64,000 bases of DNA, taken from positions 127,867-191,866 of the forward strand of contig JAANYP010002037.1 in assembly GCA_020465985.1 (NCBI GenBank), given 5' to 3'. The DNA comes from Centrapalus pauciflorus (Eukaryota > Streptophyta > Magnoliopsida > Asterales > Asteraceae). The notes under the pieces are model-generated. The model made no database searches. It had not been told where the DNA came from and saw only the letters and a list, made by a program, of their open reading frames with translations. This document shows, in pieces, positions 33,654 to 44,973 of this stretch (its first letter is position 1; each line of letters opens with the position of its first letter). The translations under genes were made by a program, and so were the position numbers.

Positions 33654-36414
33654 TTCCACACTGAGTCCACACAGTCTCCACTTCATACTTCTCCCACACC
33701 ATCTGAGTCTGCACGAGGTGCCAAAGCTGCTTGAACAGACAATCCAGCAGATCAGCCTCAAACTTATGCTCCTGGTGATGCAGCTATTGTACACCCAACA
33801 GCTATTGAAGGACCTTCATCCCAAGCTGATGAACCTGAGGGATTGACCATCCCTCTGGTGAGGCTGCTCCTCAAGTGCACATTCCATCATCAGGTTTCAC
33901 CACTGATAATGTTGAAATGCACATCCCCTCTCCCCATGAAGAGGTGCCTGTAAACCAAGGTACTACTGAGGGAACCACTCAAGATCTTAATGAAGGTGCT
34001 ACAACACAAGCAGCGTCTGAAAGGCCACCAACTTCTACCACTTCACCTCATGATGCAGATATAGCCACTGTTGAATGTTCCCTTGACCCATCCAAGCTGG
34101 GTCATTTCACATATTCCCAGGCTATGGAATTACTATCCAAAGTCTCCCTGCCTTCCTACACTAATCCACAAACCCCTACATCTTCCCCATCACCATCACA
34201 TTCACATTCTTCACCATCTACCCAATCCAAACAATCCACACATACTCCTCTATCCCCCAAAGATCTTCCTTTGAAGGATCAGCTATATTTGCTGACCAAC
34301 AAAGTACGTTCTTTGGAAACCTCAATGACCTCCCTACCTTCTATAATCTCAGAATCTGTGTCTGCTCAGCTTAAGGGGTTCCTTGATTCGTTCAGGACTT
34401 CCTTTCCAACCCCTTCTCCCCAAGCTGATCAATCCTCTCAGCTGCTTGCACTTACTGCACAGCTGCAAACACTATGCTCTAGTATCCTCTCAACAATTAT
34501 TTCTATCCAACATGACTCTGTGTCCTCCCTGTCAGCTGTTTCCCAACAGCTATCAGCTCTCCTTAACACAGGTACAAACACTCTAGCTTCCACTTTGGCC
34601 AGCTTGAACACCTTATTGGTCTCTTTGTCAAATTTTGTGTCATCAAACATTGATGATACGCAAGATTCTCTTAAATTAAATCTTGCACAGCTTCAAAGTT
34701 AGTTGTTCACAGCTTTTGATGGGGAAGCCATTGCTCAGCTATCATCTCTTGCTACTTCCCACTCTGCGTCTCTTCAAACCTATGTTACCCAACTTGCAGA
34801 GGTAAAGGTAAACTTGGCCTTCATAGTGCTTAACCTTGTTGGTTCCAAACCGGCTGCCAAAACTGCTGCCAAGCTTGCTAAATTCCTTTCTTCAGACAAA
34901 CCCATTATTGAAGGCTCTGTGCCATCTCCTTCAAAGGGGGGGCGGGGGGGGGGGGGGGGGGGGAAGATATCAGCCTCAAAGACCAAGTCTAAGGGGGAGA
35001 AATCTTCATCTCCCTCTAAGGAGAAATCTGCATCAGTGGGGCAAGTAGCAGGTCTTTACCAAACAGGTCCTACTGCAGATGTCTCCAAAACAACTGAAGC
35101 TGCTCAGCCTTCTCAGGCTGGATCTCAAATCCCTGCACCATCTAAGGGGGAGGAATCCATTCCTGGGGCAGGCCAAGCAGAATGAGACATCTGATCTTGG
35201 AGCAAACTAATGAAGAAGAGGAAGACGAACCTGAAGGTGTCATAACCACAACAACCAAAGGGAAGAGAAAAGCCCCAGTGGACGCTGACTACCTCAAAGC
35301 TGCTCAACTAAAATTTGATAAGGCTCGGACCAATGAAATGGGTCTTCCTATGGAGACTTATTATGAATTCAAAGAAGAGCAGCTTCGATCCATTGAAAGG
35401 CTAAAGAGAGAAGAAACCTCTGATAAAGCTGCATAGGCCTTTGCATACCAGGAGGAAAGAAAAGCTAAAATGCCTTCCTTGGACATTCAAAGGAAAATGC
35501 TAGAGGATGCCAATGAGTCAGTGGCTGAGAAAGAAGGAGAGAAAGAAAATGGTGCTCAGGTCTCTGTGATCATATCAAAGTCAGCATCCTCCTCAGCAAG
35601 AGCCCAAGTTCACTTTGACAACTTGGCAAGGAAGAAATTCTTGGATGTTGCCAATAGAAGGCTTGCCAAAGAAACAATTGTCAAAGCTGTTCCCATTTCA
35701 AAGAAAGGCAAACAGTGGAAAATCAAGATGACCAGACTAGGTGCTGAAGGTCCAGAACTGGAAGCATTTGAGTACACTAATGTTGCTCAAATGGGGTACA
35801 GAAAATGGGTGGAATTAGCAGTTGCCCTGAGTCAGTCTAAATCTGAAACTGCTAAGACTATCAGGGCATATGTCAAAACTTTAATGGAAAGAGTTAAGAA
35901 TCTTAGCCTGATCTCGGAAGAACAAATCAAGTGTTCCTCGGTGATTGAACCCAAGATAAAGGCCACTAGAAAGAGGAAGGATACTGAGCTGGAAGAACTC
36001 CTGATTATGCTTGATCAAGGTATACTAGCTATTGAGATCAAGGGAGTAAATCACATCCTGCCTAGACGAGTGGAACCTGAGGAAGACAAGCTGATAGAGG
36101 AACCTAAGTTTCGGGTATTTTTTGTAAATCCCCTAACAAAGAAAACATGTTTCCAAAGAGCATCTGATCTGCATAAGGTTGGTCTTAAGCAGCTTATAGC
36201 TTTTAGACTTGCCAACTCCTTCAATCAATCTTCAATATGGAGAGCAGCTATCTGGGAACAGCTCAAAAGGTTCCATGAGAGAGGAGAGCTTCAACATCCA
36301 AACTTCATGTTCCTCAGAAATGAAACGGAGGACATTGAAGAAATTAGGGAACATTTTGAACAAATGTTCGAAGAAGGACCACTACAGCTTGGAGGTCCAT
36401 CTAGTGCAGAGTAA
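33654..36414 (+). pseudogene. Third-ORF remnant II (lineage A, plus strand)
   Basis: Third ORF from the Pro/Ser-rich middle to the C-terminus, ending GGPSSAE, TAA at 36412-36414. Pieces: 33875-34702, 34703-35185, 35182-35436 and 35470-36414 (the last is an open 314-codon C-terminal part with SSSARAQVHFDNLARKKFLD and YRKWVELAVALSQSKSETAK). The TAG at 35434-35436 (KAA-stop) is shared with I and III. A G run of 7 plus 20 bases (34936-34963, one C inside) replaces a 5-G site and would encode a glycine stretch. The left end abuts gypsy L5, and the same junction recurs at 42169/42170. Confidence 0.87.
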
Positions 36415-36748
36415 ATGAAGAATGGAAGTTGTCCATAAGTTGGACAGGGTTACCATTATTTGCTCCCAATATCTACAGTCCAAAATTTGTTGAAACTATT
36501 CCTTGTACATATGTTGTACTTTATTTCATTAGTTGTAATTTTCTTATTACATCAGTTGTAATCTACTTTAGTACATTAGTTGTACTCTTATAAGAACATG
36601 TGTTGTTTGTAATCAAAATCAGTATATATAAAATGATCCTTTACTTTATGTCATTGTTGTAATTTTATTTCAGCAAAGTGTACTGTAAAAATATAGAGTG
36701 ATTATTGATAGAATCAGCTTAGACTGATTATTGCAAATAGGGCGAGAT
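36415..36748 (+). other. 3' non-coding region and polypurine tract of remnant II
   Basis: Collinear with 29398-29701 and the A3 equivalent. Inverted repeat AATCAGCTTAGACTGATT at 36712-36729; polypurine tract AAATAGGGCGAGA at 36736-36748 with one C interrupting it. Confidence 0.75.
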
Positions 36749-37770
36749 TGTTAAGCAAACCTGTTTGATGCACTTAAAGGTATAATTTAAGGCATGTTAA
36801 TGTCTTATTGAAACCTGATAAGTGATTTGCAATATTAGTCAAACCTGTTTACCCTGTTGCATCTGTCGCAACTAAGGCAGATTGCCCAACCTGTTCTATT
36901 CTGCTGAACAGGCTGGACATAAACTGTCTACGCTGCTCTATCCTGTTGAACAGCTTGGACAATGCTAAGTGTTCTGTTCTTTGTGAACTGGATAAACACT
37001 TTATGGAATATGTTTCCATGTCCTCATGTATTGTTTTGGACTATAAGATCAGTTTACAAAGTCGAAGAGAAAGTGGAAAATAGAAGCTTCAAAAACTACC
37101 TACGCTATTCTGTTACATAATGACAAAGTGGATATTTGAAATGGGTAACAGACCATTTCTTATATCAAAATGGCTATAACTATAGATGAAAGGTTGAAAG
37201 TTGACATTCCTCTTTTAGTTAAAGCATTCAACAACAGAAACAAAAAGGAGGAGACAAAGATTCTACAATGTAAAGATAATTTTGTTTTGTCAGAAAGTGT
37301 AGAAAAGTTGTTTTGTCTTTTTGGAAAGACATCCCACTGTCTCCTTGTCCAATGAGGAATCTTTACTGAGATTCACAGTGAGAGTATAAAAGGAAGCTTC
37401 TAAGGAATTTGAGATAACCAAGAGAATGATATTCAGATCGTGCAAAATAAGTGTGTTTTCATGCATGCAAGTCTGCTTGAATAAAACAGTAATGTGTGTT
37501 CAAGTTGTTCTCATTCAAGTTGTCCATCTGTCTATCTTGTAAACAGTGAGTTCATCTTAGTGAGTGTATTCAATGTATCTAGTCTGAGTGTGTTTTAGAT
37601 TAGTTAAACATCTATTGTTTCTGTTATCTTAGCTTGAACCATTCCGCAGTTCAGGCTTGTTTGTAATTAACACTTGTTGATAATATACACAAACATTAAG
37701 AAATGTGTTGAATTTTAAATAGCAGTATTCACACCCCCCCCCCCCCCTCTACAACTTAGAGCAACATACT
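36749..37770 (+). repeat. Lineage A LTR after remnant II
   Basis: Starts TGTTAAGCAAACCTG, lacks about 60 bases near its start compared with 7009, and then follows the family to GAGCAACATACT at 37770. The last ~37 bases, including GGGACCTACA, are replaced by unrelated sequence. TATAAAA at 37385-37391, AATAAA at about 37480, 14-base C run at 37734-37747. Confidence 0.88.
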
Positions 37771-38096
37771 GGCCAACTCTTATACTCCGAAACTAAGTTT
37801 CGGTATAGTCATTAGTGAGTCTCAAAGTCTTTATAATTTCCATATGTTTGACTGTTCACCCCGAGAATAAGTCTCGGGGTCATCACATACAAGTCTCGTA
37901 GTCCACTCTATTCTCTATTAGAGTAATCACTAAGTCTTGGAGTCCATCTGTATTTTACATTTTTGATTATAAATCAGTTTCAAACCTATCAGGTCCATTT
38001 ATTTAGCACTCAATATGTCGAGAGGAGTGACAGTTCTCGGTTCTGAGGCACTATCTCCGATGTTATATCCTGGTGCCTAAGAATAATGGAAGAAAA
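37771..38096. other. Unassigned flank with CTCGGGG boxes
   Basis: Non-coding. Boxes such as AAGTCTCGGGGTCAT, AAGTCTCGTAGTCCA and AAGTCTTGGAGTCCA recur, like those at 6810-7000. It ends GGAAGAAAA directly before an LTR start, which could be the polypurine tract of the element owning that LTR. Confidence 0.5.
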
Positions 38097-39764
38097 TGTA
38101 ACAGCCTGTAATTTAAAAAATATAAATTATAGAACAAACTTTGTATATTTAAATATTTTTGCCTAATTGTGTTTAATTATGTGAAATTATATGAAGTAAT
38201 GTGAACTATGTGCCTTGTAAGTAATTAATTATAATAAGTTATAATTAATCAAGGAATCTTCTTTAAATTAGTTAAAATAAATTTGAACAATTAAATTTAG
38301 CTAATTGAAAGATTAAAGACTTGAGAATAATAAAAATAGACTAAAATAATTAAATTAGTATAAAAAGACAAGTACTTGCAAAAAGAAATACCTCCTTGCT
38401 ATTTCTTGCATTTAAAATGAAAAATAAGGACAAGCAAGGGCAAATATAGCATTTCATTAAGGTAAATCAGTGTTTTGCTAAATAGGGGCTGAAATTCGGT
38501 TTAATGAGGGTGCAAATGGCTGAAATGTTCATTTATTTCATCCTCCCAAAATCATATTCAAAAGTTTGAAGAGCTTCTCTCTCTAAAAACCCTCTCAAAT
38601 CCAAACTTCTCTCTAAGGTTTCTCCCAACCTACTGGTCCAAAGCTTGAGTTCTTTGTATCATTAGAAAGCTCTTAAGGAGTACTACAAGATTATGAAATT
38701 GCACGTTGAGTTTGGTTCGGACCTGAGGTAAGAACACCCCATAAACTCTTCATATTCTCGGAAATTCTGATGAAATCGGGAATCCCAATTCTGAAATCGT
38801 TTGTGGTTGTTTTTGCACAAGTTTAGGACTCGATTCTTTTTTGTAAATCATCAGCAAAGAACCACCTAAGTGTTCTAATACCTGGACCAAGGTTAGTTTC
38901 ATGTTTTCATCTTCTTCTTCTTTGTTTAAACCTCAAAAACAAAAACATAGCCCTTTACTGCGGCTGTTGCTGTCAAACAAGAAAACAGATTAAAAGGGGG
39001 TTGTTTGGATATTTAAATGAACTTAAAACGCATTAGAAATGGATATAATCTAATCTTAGACATGTCCCTTAATGTTCTTGTGAGTTTTGAAATAGAAACA
39101 AATGCTTAAAGGCTGCAATTTGGACCAAAAGCTCGAAGACAGCAGCAGCCCTCGACTATGCTGCTGTCTGAGATTTAAATGGGTTAAAACCCGATTGTTT
39201 GTTTCTATGTGGCTTAGAATCGACCCAAATCTCCTTGGCTATGTCTTTTGTGTGAAGTGGATCTGTTTTGGGACAAAACTAATGCACTTAACAGGTCTTA
39301 AAAGCTTAGAAATGGTACTTGAGGCTCTCGGTTCTAGACAGCCTTTTTAAGGCTTTTAAATCTGAAATTTGCTGTTTAAATGTTGTTAATCTGATTGGTA
39401 AATGCTTGGATAGGTTAAAGAAACATGTCTACATGTTTTGCTATGCCATTGGACTTGATTTTTGAAAATTAAAAAGACTTGGAAAGGCTGGACAGAAGGA
39501 ACAGAAACTCGGCCAAGTTGTGTCCGATATTCAGCCTTTTATGTCTGATATCTGCCTTCCATGTCCGATATCCAGACTTATATGTCTGAGATTCTGCCTT
39601 TTATGTCCAATATATGAGCATATTGAGCTAACATTCAGCCTTAGGCTAAGCCAAGGGTCGAGGCCACTAGGCTAATGGCCGAGACTACGAGTCAACAACC
39701 AGAGACTTGATTAGACCTGATTCAGACCATGACCAAAACATGAATTTGATGTATTTTGACTTGA
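38097..39764 (+). repeat. Gypsy LTR L4, 3' truncated
   Basis: Starts TGTAACAGCC and parallels the solo LTR: a CT-rich leader (38570-38640), GGAGTACTACAAGATT (compare GGAGTACTACAACAAT at 2004) and a donor-like CTGAG|GTAAGAAC at 38727/38728. A box array of TGTCCGATAT/TGTCTGATAT type lies at 39505-39610 (period about 25). It ends in sequence shared with L6 near 39764, before any acceptor. The open frame at 39102-39350 has no support as a gene. Confidence 0.7.
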
Positions 39765-42169
39765 TAAACTTGAATATATCTATTTGACCTTTGGTTCCAA
39801 CTGTTGGGCCACATTGTGTGAAGACCTCCCCTTACGAGGCAGTCCTTAATGTCTAGGTCCCACCTATTGCAACACGATATCAATCATAACAAAGATAAAG
39901 TAATTAAGTTATAGAATTATGAGTTATAGTACAAACACTAGAATTAAGTTTGATATAAATTTAGTACAGAGTTACAGCTTTCAAATTAAACTTATTAAGG
40001 GTACAATACTAATCTAATGCATATCCTCAAATAATTAAAACAAATCTCCCCAGGCCACCACAATTCATCATTTTCAAAGTTGTACCAAAAAGGTCGTTTG
40101 AGTAGTGGTCTATGAAAACTTCAGCTTGATCTTGGGAGACCTTAGAACTAGGTCCGACAGGTGCTTTCCCTTTATAATTTCCTGTAAAAAGGTTTAACAA
40201 CAACTATAAGCAATGCTTAGTTAGATTATAGATTTATCAGATTACATGCATAATAACAAGCGGAGAGTGGGTATCTAGCATGATAGAACTTGACTGCCGC
40301 TACAGCCATGAAGATTGAGACATAGTAATCAGAATTGGATGATGTCTAGGCCACGCTCACGCTTTTAGTGGAAGCTATCCACTCAATACTGGGCTACCTA
40401 CCAGCAAACATCGTGGGGGGAGCATTGGAGAACTCAACAACCAAGTTTAATAGAACTGGTTGACATAGCAAGGTCTAAAACAATAGACCGACAAGGCTAA
40501 ACATGCTAAGCTGAATCAATACATAAAAGATACGAGCAATGATGAAAGCATAATTAAACAAACTCATGATAGCAATATCAAATTATAACAATAACTAAAC
40601 TGAACTGTAAGTACAGTGTATGCAGAATGATAAGTCAAATAGTCATCATGATCACAAGGCATCACCAAATCATGGTGAGCACATGTCACAATCCAGCTGA
40701 GCATATATGAATGGCAAAGTAAACTATCAACAACAATATGTCTAAACCAGAATCAAACATTTAAAACTGAATATCTATAACTCACAGTTTACTGAATTAA
40801 TCTGAACTTTGACTTTATCAAGCGGATTTCTCCACCACCTGAGTTATCTCAGGATTTTAATCTTTGACTTTCTGGACTTTGGCTTGGCATTACAAACTCT
40901 GACCCACTTTTCGGTACTTTAACTTTATTACTTTGTTCAGAATTTAACTAAATTTGTCCAGAATTTATCATTGCAAGAACATTAGCTTTTAAACGTTAAT
41001 TGTCATTATTCTGATAACTCATCAATATTTATGTCCTTTACATAGACATATGTGACTTTTATTAAGTCATTTAAGCTTTCATTTGCACGCTTGAATTTCT
41101 CATACAAGCAAATAGCATAACAAAACTTAATTATTAAATGTATTATATGCTCAATTCATTTTTACATAGGTTTAATTATAGCATATATAACATGATGCCT
41201 TATTTAAATGTTCTCTAATTATTATAATCATGTGCCTTATATTTATGACATAAAATTATATGGTCACTATTTGTTATTTAAAGCATCCGAAGTTGACCAT
41301 CCGAATTTGATCATCCAAATTTCGGTCATCCGAATTTCTATTCTGCACCCATCCGAGATTTGATAATCCGAATTTGGGCTATCTGAACTTGGCATCTGAG
41401 ATTGAGCCATCCGAACTTGGCGTCCGAGATTGGGTCCCATCCGAATTCGGATCCAACACTAGACATCTTCCTGATTTCCTTTTGGTCATTATATATATAT
41501 TTGTGACTGAAAATATATTGATATAAGCTTAAGTGTACTCTTTTAACACTTATTAACATAAAACCTATCAAATCAGCCTCTTTTTGACTGTTTTCAACAG
41601 TCCATCGAACACACACACTAAAACACATAGTAGATTTTGAAAATCATACTTATGGTTCGAATCAGAGGCTGAAATTTAATATATTACTTCTCTAGTACTC
41701 GACTTACACTAATCCACAAGAATATTTAACATGCAACAACATTCATGTTAGAGATCTTAGATCCGGTTCTCTAGAAAAACGAACACCAAATCCTTATAAA
41801 TTTGTAGTTTAAAGTAAATTTACCTTGAAATCTTGTAGATTTTGTTGCTTGATACTTATTTGTAGATCTTTCTTGATTAATTTCTGAATTTTGTTGCAAG
41901 AATTTATGATTCTTGAAGAAGATGAAGATGGTCGTAAGTTGAAGAGAGAGAAGGAGAAGAATTTTTGAGTTTTCTTTGTTGTGATAAATGAGCATTAAAT
42001 CTCATTTTTAATTTATATATTTAACAAGATTGTTAAATCTATAATTTAACCCCTACACTTATGCATATTACTTCTCTTTAACTTTTGATCATCTAAATAA
42101 TTTATAACATATATTTAACTCAATTAAATAATTTCATTACTTAATTAAATTACAAAACAAATAATTTCA
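39765..42169 (-). repeat. Minus-strand gypsy LTR L6 (copy of L5)
   Basis: Near-identical to L5 from 30430 to 33653 apart from lacking the 821 bp insertion. Donor at 41823, acceptor at 40182, box array 41280-41455. It joins the third ORF at exactly the same place as L5 does, so L6 plus remnant III look like a duplicate of L5 plus remnant II. Confidence 0.8.
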
Positions 42170-44295
42170 TTCCACACTGAGTCCACACAGTCTCCACTTC
42201 ATACTTCTCCCACACCATCTGAGTCTCCACGAGGTGCCAAAGTTGCTCGAACAGACCATCCAGCAGATCAGCCTCAAACTTATGCTCCTGGTGATGCAAC
42301 TATTGTACACCCAACAGCGGTTGAAGGACCTTCATCCCAAGTTGATGAACCTGAGGGATTGACCATCCCTCTGGTGAGGCTGCTCCTCAAGTGCATATTC
42401 CATCATCAGGGTTCACCACTGATAATGTTGAAATGCACATCCTCTCTCCCCATGAAGAGGTGCCTGTAAACCAAGGTTCTACTGAGGGAACCACTCCAGG
42501 TCTTAATGAAGGTGCTACAACACAAGCAGCATCTGAAAGGCCACCAACTTCTACCACTTCACCTCATGATGCAGATATAGCCACTGTTGAATGTTCCCTT
42601 GACCCATCCAAGCTGGGTCATCTCACATATTCCCAGGCTATGGAATTACTATCCAGAGTCTCCCTGCCTTCCTACACTAATCCACAAACCCCTACATCTT
42701 CCCCATCACATTCACATTCTTCACCATCTAACCAATCCAAACAATCCACACATACTCTTCTATCCCCCAAAGATCTTCCTTTGAAGGATCAGCTATATTT
42801 GCTGACCAACAAAGTACGTTCTTTGGAAACCTCAATGACGTCCCTACCTTCTACAATATCAGACTCTGTGTCTGCTCAACTTAAGGGGTTCCTTGATTCG
42901 TTCAGGACTTCCTTTCCAACCCCTTCTCCCCAAGCTGATCAATCCTCTCAGCTGCTTGCACTTACTGCACAGCTGCAAACACTATCCTCTACCCTCTCAA
43001 CAATTCTTTCTACCCAACATGACTCTGTGTCCTCCCAGGCAGCTGTTTCCCAACAGCTGTCAGCTCTCCTTAACACTTGTACAAACACTCACGCTTCCAC
43101 TTTGGCCAGCTTGAACACCTTATTGGTCTCTTTGTCAAAATTTGTGTCATCAAACCTTGATGATACGCAAGATTCTCTTAAATTAAATCTTGCACAGCTT
43201 CAGAGTTTTCTATTCATAGCTTTTGACGGGGAAGCCATTGCTCAGCTATGTTACCCAACTTGCCGAGGTAAAGGACAACTTGGCCTTCATAGTGCTTAGC
43301 CTTGTTGGTTCCAAACGCGCTGCCAAATCTGCTGCCCAGCCTGCTGAATTCGTTTCTTCAGGGAAACCCATTATTGAAGGCTCTGTGCCATCTCCTTCAA
43401 AGGGGGAGAAGATATCAGCCTCAAAGACCAAGTCTAAGGGGGAGAAATCTTCATCTCCCTCTAAGGAGAAATCACCATCAGTGGGGCAAGTAGCAGGTTT
43501 TTCCCAAACAAGTCCTACAACAGATGTCTCAAAAACAACTGAAGCTGCTCAGCCTACTCAGGCCGGATCTCAAATCCCTGCACCACCTAAGGGGGTGGAA
43601 TCCATTCCTGGGGACAGGCCAAGCAGAATGAGACATCTGATCTTGGAGCAAACTAATGAAGAAGAGGAAGAGGAACCTGAAGGTGTCATAACTACAACAG
43701 CCAAAGGGAAGAGAAAAGCCTCAGTGGACGCTGACTACCTCAAAGCTGCTCAACTAAAATTTGATAAGGCTCGGGCCAAAGAAATGGGTCTTCCTATGGA
43801 GACTTATAATGAATTCAAAGAAGAGCAGCTTCGATCCATTGAAAGGCTAAAGAGAGAAGAAGCCTCTGCTAAAGCTGCCTAGGCCTTTGCATACAAGGAG
43901 GAAAGAAAAGCTAAAATGCCTTCCTTGGACATTCAAAGGAAAATGCTAGAGGATTCTAATGAGTCAGTGGCTGAGAATGAATGAGAGAAAGAAAATGGTG
44001 CTCAGGTCTCTGTGATCAAATCAAAGTCAGCATCCTCCTCAGCAAGAGCCCAAGTTCACTTTGACAACTTGGCAAGGAAGAAATTCTTTTATGTTGCCAA
44101 TAGAAGGCTTGCCAAGGAAACAATTGTCAAAGTTGTTCCCATTTCAAAGAAAGGCAAACAGTGGAAAATCCAGATAACCAGGCTAGGTGCTGAAGGTCCA
44201 GAACTGGAAGCATATGAGTACACTGATGTTGCTCAAATGGGGTACAGAAAATGGGTGGAATTAGCAGTTGCCCTGAGTCAGTCTAAGTCTGAAAC
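42170..44295 (+). pseudogene. Third-ORF remnant III, interrupted by element B
   Basis: Pieces 42391-43299, 43223-43882 and 44012-44295. The Pro/Ser-rich middle, coiled-coil stretch (LTNKVRSLETSMTSLPSTIS) and the start of the conserved C-terminal half (VHFDNLARKKFFYVANRRLA) are present. TAG at 43880-43882 (KAA-stop) is shared with I and II. About 90 bases around 43247 are deleted. It stops at SQSKSET because element B is inserted at 44295/44296; the bases before the junction, GAAAC, are the candidate target duplication. Confidence 0.87.
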
Positions 44296-44932
44296 TGTAA
44301 GGTCTTGAACTAACGGATCTATGTAGATGCGACACACACCAACGAGTGCGGAATCCTCGTTAGCGGCTTAACGGATATAATACTCACACGGACACTACCA
44401 CAACGTTGTACGATCGTCGACGAACGAACCTACGCGATGATTCTCTCCGAACAAACACAATATCAGCTGATAAACTCGAGATCGCGTTTTGCTAATTGCT
44501 CACACCAATTCTGCAAAAGTCTGCTATTGATTCGAGTTAATCTCTAATTATAGAGACCAATTCGAGTTTGTCATGGGACAAACTCGAAGCAGGCCCAAGG
44601 CCCATTCGAATTTGTCCACATGACAAATTCGAATCTGCCATATTCGAATTTAGACTAAATTCGAATCTTCCTAATGTGTAAATTCGAATTTACTCTAAAT
44701 TCGAATTTCACATGTCAAACTTCTATTTGAACTTATGTTTTAACTTATGTTTGAATTTATGTTTGAACTTTATGTTTGAACTTCTTGTAATACATTACAC
44801 CAAGTTCAAACATACAATCAATCACTATCAAACACATATAAACACATATATCAAACACTAGTTAATATTCAATGACTTAGTCAAAATGATAACACAACTT
44901 AGACTGCTATCGTCGCACAGGGTGTACCAACA
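44296..44932 (-). repeat. 3' LTR of element B
   Basis: A 637 bp LTR. On the minus strand it starts TGTTGGTACACC and ends TTCAAGACCTTACA. About ten ATTCGAAT/CTCGAG-type boxes lie at 44470-44715, the densest part reading as alternating AAATTCGAATTT units. It directly follows a polypurine tract. Confidence 0.9.
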
Positions 44933-44947
44933 GACTCCCCCTTGACG
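44933..44947 (-). other. Polypurine tract of element B
   Basis: CGTCAAGGGGGAGTC on the minus strand directly before the LTR start, only 26 bases after the end of the third ORF. Confidence 0.85.
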
Positions 44948-44973
44948 ATAGCTTCTAACTAGTTACTTTTTGA

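Noticed and set aside
7009..37770. One single A2 element spanning the whole cluster
   Set aside because: The third ORF occurs twice in the same orientation (27438-29397 and 33654-36414), so at least two elements or a tandem product are needed.
39102..39350. 82-codon open frame in L4
   Set aside because: No recognisable motif, and it sits in an LTR-like region downstream of the leader donor.
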